Assembly: GCF_030123405.1 (NCBI RefSeq)
Contig: NZ_CP126110.1
Location: forward strand, 3,472,001 to 3,536,000
Origin: Neobacillus sp. WH10
GTDB lineage: Bacteria > Bacillota > Bacilli > Bacillales > Cytobacillaceae
Length of the DNA: 64,000 nucleotides
Direction of reading: 5' to 3'
A model generated the notes under the pieces. The model was not told where the DNA came from and did no database searches. It saw only the letters and a program-made list of their open reading frames with translations. The translations under genes were made by a program, and so were the position numbers. Position 1 is the stretch's first letter; each line of letters starts with the position of its first letter. Below are positions 34,514 through 43,287 of this stretch, piece by piece.

Positions 34514-34822
34514 GGATTTACATCCCCTTCAAATGTTGTATATTTCTACTATGATTATAGTATTGAATAATGCTTTTGCGTTAATTATTTGTAATAATTC
34601 ATAGTAATTTCACAAAATCCAATAAAATTTAAATTATAGTGATTTTTAGCATTTTCTTTTTTATTTATCTATCACTACTATAGTCAATTTAACAATTACT
34701 ATTTCTAAAGTCAATCTCCAATTTGTTAATCAAATTTTTAAAATATTTTGACAACTGACTTTTTTTTGCATATAATTTGACCAATAGGAACATATACTAA
34801 TGAAAATTATTAAACCGATGGA
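34514..34822. other. AT-rich intergenic region between tatA and a small unknown gene
   Basis: 309 bp, strongly AT-rich. It holds the divergent promoters: a -10 for tatA (34554-34559, minus) inside an imperfect palindrome TACTAT...ATAGTA, and a consensus sigma-A promoter on the plus strand. Nothing else seen. Confidence 0.6.
34748..34776 (+). promoter_or_regulatory. Consensus sigma-A promoter
   Basis: TTGACA (34748-34753), 17 bases, TATAAT (34771-34776): a perfect match in both boxes and spacing. Start of transcription near 34783, about 40 bases before the small gene. Confidence 0.9.
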
Positions 34823-35074
34823 TTGGATGTGATGAGGATGGAATTTTCACTGTGCAGTTTTGATGGAGCCCTCCCTGTTGAGGTTACAATTGATGATGAC
34901 AACGGAAGATATACCATTCGTAAAAGCGACCGAAGTGGAGAATATTTCAATAGTCCGATTGAATTAATTGCCTGGGTGAAAACGCATTTCCGAGAGGAAG
35001 AATTTTGCCATCCACATGAATTCAGAGGTATGCTCGCTAAACTGGCAGAATACGAATTAAATGGTTCATATTGA
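34823..35074 (+). CDS. Small conserved-looking protein of unknown function
   Basis: About 80 aa, acidic, no signal peptide or membrane helix. Reads MEFSLCSFDGALPVEVTIDD, then NGRYTIRKSDRSGEYFNSPIELIAWVKTHF, then a His-containing segment FCHPHEFRGMLAKLAEYELN. I do not recognise the family. Start is uncertain: TTG at 34823 or ATG at 34832 or 34838. It is a single-gene unit with a consensus promoter and a strong terminator, so it should be well expressed in growing cells. Confidence 0.65.
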   Translation: MDVMRMEFSLCSFDGALPVEVTIDDDNGRYTIRKSDRSGEYFNSPIELIAWVKTHFREEEFCHPHEFRGMLAKLAEYELNGSY

Positions 35075-35158
35075 TATGTTAAGTATTAATTAGGAAAAGA
35101 AGTACCAGCAAAATCGTGAAGGGGTCCATTTTTAGGTGCAAAAGAGTTAAATAACATA

Positions 35159-35204
35159 GAAAATGGCGTGTAAAACTGCTTTCAGTTTTAGCACGCCATT
35201 TTTA
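35159..35204 (+). terminator. Strong terminator after the small unknown gene
   Basis: AATGGCGTG...CACGCCATT plus AAAACTG/CAGTTTT around CTTT, followed by TTTTT. 84 bases past the stop codon. Confidence 0.88.
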
Positions 35205-35330
35205 ATATTCATATGGACTAAATGACAATCATATTAAGGGTTCTCCTTATTTCAACTAAAGAACCAGGATCTTGCAAAAAGAGAATACATCTGATAATGG
35301 CATCAAATCATAATATTGATTTGCCTGTTG

Positions 35331-35577
35331 TTAGTCCGAATGCGAGGTAAATTCGGACAGGACTAGCACGATCTTGCCTTTCGTTGTCCGAATGCGAGCC
35401 TTATTCGGACAGGACTAGCAGGATATTTCCTTTCGTTGTCCGAATACGAGCCTTATTCGGACAGGACTAGCAGGATATTTCCTTTCGTTGTCCGAATACG
35501 AGCCTTATTCGGACAGGACTAGCAGGATATTGCCTTTGGTTGTCAGAATGCATGTCTTATTCAGTCAGGACAAGAGG
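35331..35577. repeat. 52-bp tandem repeat, about 4.5 copies
   Basis: Units start at 35331 (diverged, 53 bp), 35384, 35436, 35488 and 35540 (partial, diverged). Each has a 9-bp inverted repeat TGTCCGAAT...ATTCGGACA followed by AGGACTAGCAGGATAT. The three middle copies are nearly identical. It lies in the 625-bp gap 35075-35699 between terminators, so it is outside any gene. Confidence 0.92.
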
Positions 35578-35590
35578 AATTGATCCTTGG

Positions 35591-35630
35591 TTAAAAAAAA
35601 TAGCGTGAGTCAATTCACACGCTATTTTTT
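35591..35630. terminator. Bidirectional terminator downstream of dfrA
   Basis: AAAAAATAGCGTG/CACGCTATTTTTT perfect stem with a 10-base loop. Confidence 0.85.
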
Positions 35631-35699
35631 GTGTCATTTTATACTAATGCATCCGAAGACGGAACCCTTTAACAAAATTGCCAGTGCTTCTTTCATGTG

Positions 35700-36188
35700 C
35701 TAAGATTTTCGATTATAAATCTTAAATTCATAATCGTAAGGATTTTTCTCATTCTTAATCCCTTTTTCTGTAGATGTAAGCACCCATTGAATTTGGTCAA
35801 ATTCTGGAAAGAAGGTATCCCCAGCAAATGTTTCATGTATGTAGGTAATGTATAGACGATCTACATAAGGGAATGTTTCTTTAAAAATTTCTGCACCGCC
35901 GATGACAAACACTTCATCGTCCCGCTCACGGCAGTACTTTACAAACTGCTCCACCGAGTAAAAAACCGTACATTCTTCACATTTGTAGCCAGGCTGACGG
36001 GTAATGACGATATTTTCCCGTCCCGGTAGGACGCGACCAATCGATTCATGCGTTTTTCTTCCCATAGCTATTGGGTGACCCATTGTCACTCTTTTAAAAA
36101 ACTTCAAGTCCTCTGGTAAATGCCATGGTAATTGATTATCCTTGCCGATGGCGCGATTTTCATCCATTGCAACGATAAATGAAATCAT
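35700..36188 (-). CDS. dfrA: Dihydrofolate reductase
   Basis: A 162-aa enzyme regenerating tetrahydrofolate with [37 protein letters not shown] is the family's N-terminus; GRKTHESIG and [11 protein letters not shown] are the cofactor regions. The start overlaps the thyA stop by 4 nt, so the two are coupled; thymidylate synthase makes the dihydrofolate that this enzyme recycles. Confidence 0.97.
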   Translation of the reverse strand: MISFIVAMDENRAIGKDNQLPWHLPEDLKFFKRVTMGHPIAMGRKTHESIGRVLPGRENIVITRQPGYKCEECTVFYSVEQFVKYCRERDDEVFVIGGAEIFKETFPYVDRLYITYIHETFAGDTFFPEFDQIQWVLTSTEKGIKNEKNPYDYEFKIYNRKS

Positions 36189-36979
36189 ACACTGACAGCT
36201 CCTTTGATGTGAGGATGTGGATCATATCCTTCTAATGTAAAATCTTCATATTCAAAGGAGTAAATATCCTTTACATTTGGATTAATTTTCAAGATTGGCA
36301 AGACCTTTGGCTCTCTTTCCATTTGCAAATTTACTTGTTCAAGATGATTTTGATATATATGAACATCTCCAAATGTATGAATAAATTCTCCCGGCTTCAA
36401 ATCACAAACCTGAGCAATCATCAAGGTTAACAGTGCATAGGAAGCAATATTAAAAGGAACACCTAAAAACACATCAGCCGATCGCTGGTAGAGCTGGCAG
36501 GAGAGCTTTCCGTCTGCCACAAAAAATTGGAACATACAATGACATGGAGGCAGCGCCATTTTGTCAATCTCGGCTACATTCCAGGCATTAACAAGCAATC
36601 TTCGTGAATTTGGATTTGTTTTAATTTGTTCAACTAATTCGCTGATTTGATCAACTGTATTCCCATCGACACCAGTCCAAGAACGCCATTGATGTCCATA
36701 GACAGGCCCTAATTCACCGTTCTCATCGGCCCACTCATTCCAAATCCGTACCCCATTCTCTTGCAAGTAACGGACATTTGTATCCCCTTTTAAGAACCAA
36801 AGCAACTCATAAATAATCGATTTTAGATGCAACTTTTTCGTTGTTAAGAGTGGAAAGCCTTCTTCTAAGTTAAATCTCATTTGATAACCAAAGGTACTGA
36901 TGGTACCTGTTCCCGTCCGGTCTCCCTTAACATTTCCATTTTTAAGTACATGCTCACATAATTCTAAATATTGCTTCAC
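36185..36979 (-). CDS. thyA: Thymidylate synthase
   Basis: A 264-aa enzyme methylating dUMP to dTMP. Catalytic cysteine in [12 protein letters not shown], folate and dUMP contacts in [20 protein letters not shown], and the KRTGTGT-like loop ([12 protein letters not shown]). Length matches the short ThyA/ThyB class. GTG start behind AGGAGTG. Downstream of a protease gene on the same strand with only 38 bp between. Confidence 0.97.
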   Translation of the reverse strand: MKQYLELCEHVLKNGNVKGDRTGTGTISTFGYQMRFNLEEGFPLLTTKKLHLKSIIYELLWFLKGDTNVRYLQENGVRIWNEWADENGELGPVYGHQWRSWTGVDGNTVDQISELVEQIKTNPNSRRLLVNAWNVAEIDKMALPPCHCMFQFFVADGKLSCQLYQRSADVFLGVPFNIASYALLTLMIAQVCDLKPGEFIHTFGDVHIYQNHLEQVNLQMEREPKVLPILKINPNVKDIYSFEYEDFTLEGYDPHPHIKGAVSV

Positions 36980-37017
36980 TTCTTACACTCCTTTATTGCC
37001 ATTCATATCTATTAATT

Positions 37018-37719
37018 TTAGTGAAGCTGTTTAATAAATTCAAATGTTTTCGGTGCTTTTCTGTGTAATAGTTCTTTTGTATCATTATTTAAAAAATACA
37101 TCGCAAATGTCTCAGCAAAATATTCTTCAGGATATTGGAAATAATTGTTTCCGGGAAACAATTTCTCATGCTCTTTCTCCCAAACAAGCCGGAATTTCTT
37201 CGAACCGCTGATTTCCCCATACACATAGCGATCAATCGAATGTGCCAACTCATGTAGTTCTAAATTAACGGAGCCATGTCCTTTTCCTTTTTCACTTGAG
37301 CCAATTTTGGCGAGCACTACTTTGGAACCGCCGATGCCCGGAACATTCTCCCAGGTAATGTTTGTTTGATACCCTCTTGGAACTTGTCCTGCTAATTGTT
37401 TAGCTGTAGGATTATCTGTAAGTTTACCAGTAAAAAGCTTTACGCTTATACCATTATGGTTTATTTTTTCCAAAAGAGAGCTTGGTAAGGAAGCTATTCG
37501 TGTGATCATGGCGGCAGCTTCTTTTTGATCAAAAGATTGCTTTGGCAGGATAATAATATTATTTAACTGCTGTATCGACTTTTCATTTTTAATAGATTGG
37601 TAGAGAACTGAATTTAAAGGGTAATTTCCCAACATGATACCATCAAAAGAAGCCTGTGATGTTGTAATGGATGATACAAACAAACTAGCCATTAAAAACG
37701 CAACTACCCATTTCCTCAT
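37018..37719 (-). CDS. Secreted Pro-Pro endopeptidase-like zinc metalloprotease (M34)
   Basis: A 233-aa protein with a signal peptide (hydrophobic 4-20, cleavage likely near SQAS). The catalytic domain resembles the Pro-Pro endopeptidases (PPEP-1/Zmp1 of Clostridioides difficile) and the anthrax lethal-factor C-terminal domain. Shared blocks, from memory: KLFTGKLTD, VPRGYQ...TWENVPGIGGS, GKGHGSVNLELHELAH (zinc motif HELAH, 156-160), and YPEEYFAETFAMYFLN with the third zinc ligand Glu. The start ATG follows GGGG. PPEPs cut cell-surface adhesins between two prolines; the substrate here is not encoded in the window as far as I can see. Confidence 0.88.
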   Translation of the reverse strand: MRKWVVAFLMASLFVSSITTSQASFDGIMLGNYPLNSVLYQSIKNEKSIQQLNNIIILPKQSFDQKEAAAMITRIASLPSSLLEKINHNGISVKLFTGKLTDNPTAKQLAGQVPRGYQTNITWENVPGIGGSKVVLAKIGSSEKGKGHGSVNLELHELAHSIDRYVYGEISGSKKFRLVWEKEHEKLFPGNNYFQYPEEYFAETFAMYFLNNDTKELLHRKAPKTFEFIKQLH

Positions 37720-37812
37720 AGAAATTCCCCATTTATTTATATATTTAATAGTATAATAACATGGAAGAAAGTCAGAAAGATTAGAGCATTTACGGTAATA
37801 ATGGAAAATAAT

Positions 37813-37850
37813 ACACAAAAAAATAGAAGCCGCCGAAACGGCAGCTTCAG
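37813..37850 (-). terminator. Terminator after the terD-terD operon end
   Basis: GAAGC(T)GCCG/CGGCGGCTTC stem with a TTT loop and a T-run on the minus strand. Confidence 0.85.
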
Positions 37851-37857
37851 TAAAAAA

Positions 37858-38436
37858 TTATACTTCTAATCCAAAGTTACGGCAAAGGGCAGCTAAGCCT
37901 CCTGCGAAACCGCTTCCGACAGCGTTGAATTTCCAATCACCATTATGGCGATAAAGCTCACAAATGACGACAGCCGTCTCAACTGAAAAATCCTCGCCAA
38001 GGTCAAACCTTAAGACTTCACGATTCGTTTCTTCATCAACAAGACGAACAAATGCGTTAGAGACTTGACCAAAATTTTGGTTTCTAGCTTCTGCATCATG
38101 TATCGTTACCGTAATTGCGATCCGATGTACATGGGATGGAACTTTACTAAAGTCAATTTTGATTTGTTCGTCATCGCCGTCCCCTTCACCTGTCCGATTA
38201 TCCCCAGTATGTTCGACCGCTCCTGATGAGTGGACTAAATTGTTATAAAAGATAAAATCGGAATCCTGGATTACTCTGCTGTTTGCATCTGTTAAAAAAG
38301 CGGAAGCATCCAAGTCAAAGTCATGACCGCCGTGGTAACGGTTCGTATCCCAGCCCAGGCCTGCAATGACTTTTGTTAATCCGGGATTCGTTTTGGTTAA
38401 ATCAATTCTTTGTCCTTTTGCTAAGTTAATACCCAA
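37858..38436 (-). CDS. TerD family stress protein
   Basis: A 192-aa TerD-domain protein that binds Ca2+ through acidic loops (GHDFDLDAS near the start, [15 protein letters not shown] in the middle). It is cytosolic and belongs to the tellurite/stress module. The start is TTG, six bases behind GAGGTG; a GTG nine bases upstream is part of that site. Last gene of the yceG-telA-terD-terD run, with a terminator behind it. Confidence 0.93.
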   Translation of the reverse strand: MGINLAKGQRIDLTKTNPGLTKVIAGLGWDTNRYHGGHDFDLDASAFLTDANSRVIQDSDFIFYNNLVHSSGAVEHTGDNRTGEGDGDDEQIKIDFSKVPSHVHRIAITVTIHDAEARNQNFGQVSNAFVRLVDEETNREVLRFDLGEDFSVETAVVICELYRHNGDWKFNAVGSGFAGGLAALCRNFGLEV

Positions 38437-38489
38437 ATAGATCACCTCAATACGAGATTTTTTTATGTAAAAAGAAATTGATTACGAGT

Positions 38490-38590
38490 TTTACAAATGT
38501 CCAGCTTCAAAAGACTAAGCTTGGAAGCGTTACCCCGCACAAAGTGAAGCGTTAGCTTTTTCGAGGAGCGCCCAGCGGCTAGTGTACTTC
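38490..38590. repeat. Possible dispersed repeat remnant between two terD genes
   Basis: A GC-richer stretch in an AT-rich gap, containing CCAGCTTCAAAAGACTAAGC...GAAGCGTTAGC...GGAGCGCCCAGCGGCTAG. Its style resembles the mobile intergenic repeats common in Bacillaceae, but only one copy is in the window. Confidence 0.35.
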
Positions 38591-38601
38591 TCTTTTCTTA
38601 T

Positions 38602-39219
38602 TTAACTAAACGAACGAACAACTTCACTTAAGCTAGCTGAATTGGTACCGCTGCCGATTGCCGCAAACTTCCAATCATTACCATGGCGATAAATTTCACC
38701 TGTCACAAGGCATGTTAACCCGCTATAATTATCGGTTAAGTTGTAGTGGATTAACTCTTGATTGTTACTTGGATTCACAATTCTGATAAATGCATTTTGA
38801 ATCATACCAAAGTGCTGTTTTCTTTTTATACAATCGTAGATATTTACAACGAAAACAAGCTTTTGGATATTGGACGGTACCCTATTTAAATCAACCATAA
38901 TTTGCTCGTCATCGCCATCTCCATCACCAGTTAAGTTGTCTCCTGAGTGCTGGACACTGCCGTCATTACTTCTTAAGTTTCCAAAATAAATCACATCTTT
39001 ATTGTTTTGCAGTTTGTCATTAGCACCTAACATAATCACGGAAGCATCACAATCAACGTTAGCTGCGCCACCGCCGCCAAACAAGCCGCCGAATAAGCCG
39101 CCGCCACCGCCACCGCCGCTTTTTACTGGATCCCAGCCCAAGCCTACCATGATTTTAGATAGTCCAGGGTTACTCTTCGTTAAATCAACTCTTTGTCCTT
39201 TTTGTAAATTAATCGCCAT
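38602..39219 (-). CDS. TerD family protein with glycine-rich insert
   Basis: A 205-aa TerD paralogue. Between the first beta strands and the first Ca2+ loop it has an insert of about 20 residues made almost only of Gly, Leu and Phe (about 31-50), absent in the two other TerD proteins here. The DCDAS and [15 protein letters not shown] calcium loops are kept; in the first loop Cys replaces Leu. Start ATG behind GGAGTGA. The insert is encoded by a run of GGC/GGT triplets and could be a length-variable linker. Confidence 0.92.
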   Translation of the reverse strand: MAINLQKGQRVDLTKSNPGLSKIMVGLGWDPVKSGGGGGGGLFGGLFGGGGAANVDCDASVIMLGANDKLQNNKDVIYFGNLRSNDGSVQHSGDNLTGDGDGDDEQIMVDLNRVPSNIQKLVFVVNIYDCIKRKQHFGMIQNAFIRIVNPSNNQELIHYNLTDNYSGLTCLVTGEIYRHGNDWKFAAIGSGTNSASLSEVVRSFS

Positions 39220-39269
39220 TCTAATCACTCCAATTAAGTAATTTTATTAGTATTTCAACTTTAAAGTAA

Positions 39270-40373
39270 CTATGATTGTTTCAATTTTTTAAAATTGTCT
39301 TGAAGCTGTTCTAAACGTTTTGTACCCTCAATGCGAAGCCGCTTATTTTCTTCTTCAATCGCTCTCGTTTCCTGCATTCCTTTGATGATAATATTCCATG
39401 ATTCTTCAATCGTCTCGATTTTAATGCTTGGACCACCGGCAAGCCTAGCGATATCAGTACTTTGCTGCGAGATGTTCTGTGCATTTTTTAACAGCATTTC
39501 ATTTGTTCTTCGATCAAGCTCGCTCATGGAATCAGCAACAAGCTTTTGTCTTTTTGCTGCAACTGCTTGAATTAAGCCATTTTTAAAAATAGGGATCGTG
39601 GTAACAAAGGCAGAATTGATTTTTCCAATAAGCTTTGTATTCCCTCTTTGCAATAAACGAATTTGAGGCGCTGTCTGCAAGGAAACCATTTTAGCCATTT
39701 CTAAATCATAAACTCTCTGCTCCAGCAGTTCAATCGCATTCTTTAACGAGTCCAACTGCATAGATGCAAGCTGATCACCTGAAGCCACACGTTTTTCCAG
39801 CTGTGGCAGCTGATTATTCTTCAGGTCCTCCACCCTTAATTCGCCAGCAACAATATATTTTTCAAGCGTTAAATAGTATTGGTAGTTTTGTTCATACATT
39901 TGCTCAAGCATATTGGTCGCGTCGACCATTTCATGCTGATATTTTGAAATTTCTACATATACTTTATCAATTTCGGACCCCATTGTCTGATACTTTCCGA
40001 ATAGCTTTTCAACCATTTTCTCGCCCTTTTTAAAGAGCTTTCCGAAAATGCCCCCTGAAGTCTTTTGAAAGTCCTTCGCATCAAATTTATCCATGATACG
40101 GCCAAGATGTTTAAGCAGCTCGCCCGAATCTTCCACTTTCGTCGACCGCATATTGCTTAAGATTTGATCAGAAAAACGTGAGATTTGTACGGCCGGCTCT
40201 TTCCCAAACTCCAGTATTTGAATTTGGTCGCGTTCATCAATCGTACGGGCTAAATTTTGAATTTCCGGTTCTTTGCGTAGTGCAAGTTTTATATCTGATA
40301 CTTTTGTTTCCGTAAGGACATCATCAGCATTTGCAGGAGTTAAATCGCTGGATGGATTTGGTGTTAAATTCAC
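39270..40373 (-). CDS. Toxic anion resistance protein, TelA/KlaA family (YceH-like)
   Basis: A 367-aa mostly helical cytosolic protein (long coiled-coil, residues ~150-360). Family features: LKHLGRIMDKFDAKDF and IEILEQRVYDLEMAKMVSLQTAPQIRLLQ (read here as AIELLEQRV...). Implicated in tellurite and antimicrobial stress resistance; mechanism not known. GTG start. Three bases separate it from yceG, so it is in the same operon. B. subtilis counterpart yceH. Confidence 0.92.
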   Translation of the reverse strand: MNLTPNPSSDLTPANADDVLTETKVSDIKLALRKEPEIQNLARTIDERDQIQILEFGKEPAVQISRFSDQILSNMRSTKVEDSGELLKHLGRIMDKFDAKDFQKTSGGIFGKLFKKGEKMVEKLFGKYQTMGSEIDKVYVEISKYQHEMVDATNMLEQMYEQNYQYYLTLEKYIVAGELRVEDLKNNQLPQLEKRVASGDQLASMQLDSLKNAIELLEQRVYDLEMAKMVSLQTAPQIRLLQRGNTKLIGKINSAFVTTIPIFKNGLIQAVAAKRQKLVADSMSELDRRTNEMLLKNAQNISQQSTDIARLAGGPSIKIETIEESWNIIIKGMQETRAIEEENKRLRIEGTKRLEQLQDNFKKLKQS

Positions 40374-40376
40374 TGG

Positions 40377-42017
40377 TTAATCTCCCCTTAAATTTTTTAA
40401 GATTCCTTGAAAAAGCCCTTTTTTGAAAAGTGATGGCTCTTTAAATTCTAGATCAAATACAACGTCATCAAGCCAGTGTTTATCAAATAATCTTTCATCA
40501 AGATAATTTTCGATATCATTGTGTCCGGGAGGATTATAAAGGATGATATCAATTCCAAATTGATTAAGAAGCAGCAACAGTGCTGCATCAGATCTTGAAA
40601 GTGGTCCAGTTACTTCATTATTGTAAATGATTAATTTCGGAACATCCTGGGAATAATCAAACCTCTCCATTAGTTGAATGATATTTTTAGGCATAAACAT
40701 TGCCTGTGTAAACAGAAATATTTTTACATCTTCAGGACCTTCAATCGGCAAAGGCTTTAAACCCGGTTTTTCACAGATTCTCCTTACAGCATTGGCGATA
40801 CCTTTTTGCAGGCCTGCTGCTAAAAAGGAATATGGCCAGTAGTGTGATTGCATTACTCTTTCAGGAACAATTAAGCCATCCTTACCAATTGCGTTTCGGT
40901 AATGAAAGCGAAAATCACTGTTGATTGGAATTGTATATGGAAGTTTTCGTATCAATAAACTATGTTCCAATTGACTAAGATATTGCAGTCGATCCCAGTA
41001 TTCTTTACGATTTTTACTTACGCCCTGTACTTTGGCGAAAATCGTTGGGATTTTAACTTGTCCGCTTCCGACCTCAAAATCCGGACGAATCATCGCAATT
41101 TCTTTACTTAAAATATAAAGCTCATCGTAGGTCGTTTTCAATGTTATCGAGGAAGGCGTATAATCCCTTAATTGCCATGGTTTGTAGAGCCCAGAACCTT
41201 CCTGGTTTAAAATAGTCTCAATCTCTTTTGATGCCCGATAGGCAACTGTTGTTTTCCTGCTGCGCTTTTCTGTAGGAAACGGCTCAGCTGGCTGTTTATT
41301 TTGGAATTGATGAGTGAATATTGGTTCATCCATCAGACCCGCTAACAGATCATTGCCCTCTGGATGGAAAGTGACAATGTCACACCCAAGCATTATTAAA
41401 TAATATAAAAAATATTGATGGCTTTTCTTAAAGTCTCCGTACCACAAAAATTTCGGCATCGTTTTTTGCGGGTCGGCATTCTCCAATTGTGGTTGTAAAT
41501 GGTTAATGGACCACTTAACAAGATCCACAAGAATCCGCCTTAGTTCAGGATTTTTTAGCCCTGCAGGCTCCAGCTTTGAAAACAACTCAAGTGTGGCAAT
41601 CATCGCTTCTCTAAGCTTTCGATGGATTACTGGCATGTTTGACTTCAACAAAAGCTGCTCTCCATCGAGAAATGCTGTGAACCGGTTAATGGACAACTTC
41701 TGTTCATTATTAATATTGATCACTCTTTGAATAGATTGGAAGTGAGCGTTATTGATGGTTTTATCAAGTGACTCTTCACTAAGAAGCTGTAGATTCCATT
41801 CCTTATTATTGACGTAATCAAATAACTGGTTATAATATTCATCCGTGTCAATTGGTATTCCGAGAAACTTCCCAAGGATTTGCCCAATTTGAATAGCCCC
41901 ATTTTCTACAGAATAATTCGGCCGTTCCGGCAGCATTTTTTTTAGCAAGCCGTGCCAATTTTCATATGAGAGGGAGCCTATAGGACGGACGTTTAACTGA
42001 TTTAATGGTGGATACAT
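40377..42017 (-). CDS. YceG family protein
   Basis: A 546-aa protein matching the Bacillus YceG family in the tellurite operon (not the MltG protein also called YceG in E. coli). No membrane segments. Conserved blocks appear twice in a similar manner (WYGDFKKSHQYFLYYLIMLGCDIVTFHPEGNDLL and LIIYNNEVTGPLSRSDAALLLLLNQFGIDIILYNPPGHNDIENYL), suggesting two related halves. Function unknown. First gene of the sigma-W-type operon; 95-base leader. Confidence 0.88.
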   Translation of the reverse strand: MYPPLNQLNVRPIGSLSYENWHGLLKKMLPERPNYSVENGAIQIGQILGKFLGIPIDTDEYYNQLFDYVNNKEWNLQLLSEESLDKTINNAHFQSIQRVININNEQKLSINRFTAFLDGEQLLLKSNMPVIHRKLREAMIATLELFSKLEPAGLKNPELRRILVDLVKWSINHLQPQLENADPQKTMPKFLWYGDFKKSHQYFLYYLIMLGCDIVTFHPEGNDLLAGLMDEPIFTHQFQNKQPAEPFPTEKRSRKTTVAYRASKEIETILNQEGSGLYKPWQLRDYTPSSITLKTTYDELYILSKEIAMIRPDFEVGSGQVKIPTIFAKVQGVSKNRKEYWDRLQYLSQLEHSLLIRKLPYTIPINSDFRFHYRNAIGKDGLIVPERVMQSHYWPYSFLAAGLQKGIANAVRRICEKPGLKPLPIEGPEDVKIFLFTQAMFMPKNIIQLMERFDYSQDVPKLIIYNNEVTGPLSRSDAALLLLLNQFGIDIILYNPPGHNDIENYLDERLFDKHWLDDVVFDLEFKEPSLFKKGLFQGILKNLRGD

Positions 42018-42121
42018 TCATAATCCCTTCCCTCTAAAAGCGAAAGCTTTCTTTTACGTTTAGTAAATTATGTAAGGTTTCCTTATCATCATAACACAGT
42101 TAATTAATTGGTTCATTTTTT

Positions 42122-42149
42122 TATACGAAAGTCATGCAAAAATGTTTCA
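42122..42149 (-). promoter_or_regulatory. Sigma-W-type promoter of the yceG-telA-terD operon
   Basis: Minus strand TGAAAC (42144-42149), exactly 16 bases, CGTATA (42122-42127). This is a full match to the sigma-W consensus. Confidence 0.88.
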
Positions 42150-42232
42150 ACATTTTTGGCCGTTTCGTCATTTTTCACCTTTTCCCATGTCCATACATAC
42201 TATTGAATACGACATTAAAGTAGGTGACTCGA

Positions 42233-42478
42233 ATGAGATTTTTATATAAGCGGCCAAGAATCGAAAACGTTCGTGAAGAATTAAATACTCTTATGGAATT
42301 GATGGTTTCAGATCTTTTTGTTTATCTGGATTTATTTGTGTTCAGCCTTATCTTTACGATGCTGCTTTCCCCTGTAATAAAATCATTAGCCCTATCTATA
42401 CTATTCTTTTTAGCTAGCTATTGTTTATTTTCAAGCCTTTACTATTTTCTACTTAGCCGATTCAAGGAAAATAGTTAG
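42233..42478 (+). CDS. Small membrane protein of unknown function
   Basis: An 81-aa protein with two hydrophobic helices (about 27-48 and 52-74) and a basic N-terminus (MRFLYKRPRIENVREEL). Start ATG behind GTAGGTGA. It is the only plus-strand gene inside the Ter block, opposite in direction, and its last bases overlap the HAD gene tail. Not a recognised family. Confidence 0.6.
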   Translation: MRFLYKRPRIENVREELNTLMELMVSDLFVYLDLFVFSLIFTMLLSPVIKSLALSILFFLASYCLFSSLYYFLLSRFKENS

Positions 42479-43287
42479 ATTTTGAGAGGTATTAGTTTCA
42501 GAAACTGATGGAGAATCTCTTCTCCCGCGGTTACACCATGTTTTTTTGTGAGAATATAGTTTTTGGTACCTGACACCTTTCCTATCACTTTTGTAAGTTC
42601 TCCGTGGTTTGGAACGAATCGATATTGGCAATTCTGCAGAAAGTCCCAATCGAGGACGGAGTCCCCTGCACCCGCAATCGCTTTCACACCTTCTTGGTTA
42701 CAAATATATTCAAGTGCACTTCCTTTACTAATCGCTTGCGGTATAAAGTAAAGCTTTCTTCCCTGTAAGGAAATCCTCCAGCCATATTTTGCAGCAAATA
42801 CATCAATCGAGTCTTTTTCGGAAGGAGCTGGCAGGCAATTTAAAATGTAATAGAAAAACAGATTCTCTGCCTGTTTCTTTACCCCATCAAGATGAAAACC
42901 TTCCTGATGCAAACATGCTAATAATTCAGCTTGAGAAGCCGACTCTGTGTGCAAACGATTATGAATATGATTCGACCATTCCTTGAGAGGCACCCCTCGA
43001 TAGAGAATAGTGGCACCATTTGATGTAATCGCATATTTAATCTTAATCTCCTGATCAAAAATGACGAATCGATTAAATTGTTCGGTTGTCCTCGTTGTTA
43101 CCGGTACGAATAAACTTTGAAAAGAAAGCTCTTTTAAGGTAAGATAGGCTGCTTCTGTCATATAGGCCACCCAGCGGCCATCCTTTTTTTCAACGGGTTT
43201 AAGCATGGAGTCTTTTGGTTCCCCAAGCTCTTCTATTGCTCTGCTAGAATACATCAATGTACGGTCAAGGTCAGATGCAAATATCAT
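42475..43287 (-). CDS. HAD-family phosphatase of the Ter biosynthetic set
   Basis: A 270-aa HAD hydrolase. Motif I DLDRTL (6-11, nucleophile Asp), motif II in VPVTTRT, motif IV AGAGDSVLDWDFL. A C2-type cap lies between motifs II and III. In known Ter modules a HAD enzyme works with two PRTase-like proteins and a lyase on a nucleoside-like metabolite. It overlaps the StiP gene by 4 nt. Confidence 0.88.
   Translation of the reverse strand: MIFASDLDRTLMYSSRAIEELGEPKDSMLKPVEKKDGRWVAYMTEAAYLTLKELSFQSLFVPVTTRTTEQFNRFVIFDQEIKIKYAITSNGATILYRGVPLKEWSNHIHNRLHTESASQAELLACLHQEGFHLDGVKKQAENLFFYYILNCLPAPSEKDSIDVFAAKYGWRISLQGRKLYFIPQAISKGSALEYICNQEGVKAIAGAGDSVLDWDFLQNCQYRFVPNHGELTKVIGKVSGTKNYILTKKHGVTAGEEILHQFLKLIPLKI

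Noticed and set aside
35331..35577. CRISPR array
   Set aside because: The units are contiguous and almost fully identical; there are no unique spacers and no cas genes nearby.
42018..42121. Second attenuator in the yceG leader
   Set aside because: No terminator-like hairpin with a T-run between the sigma-W promoter and yceG.
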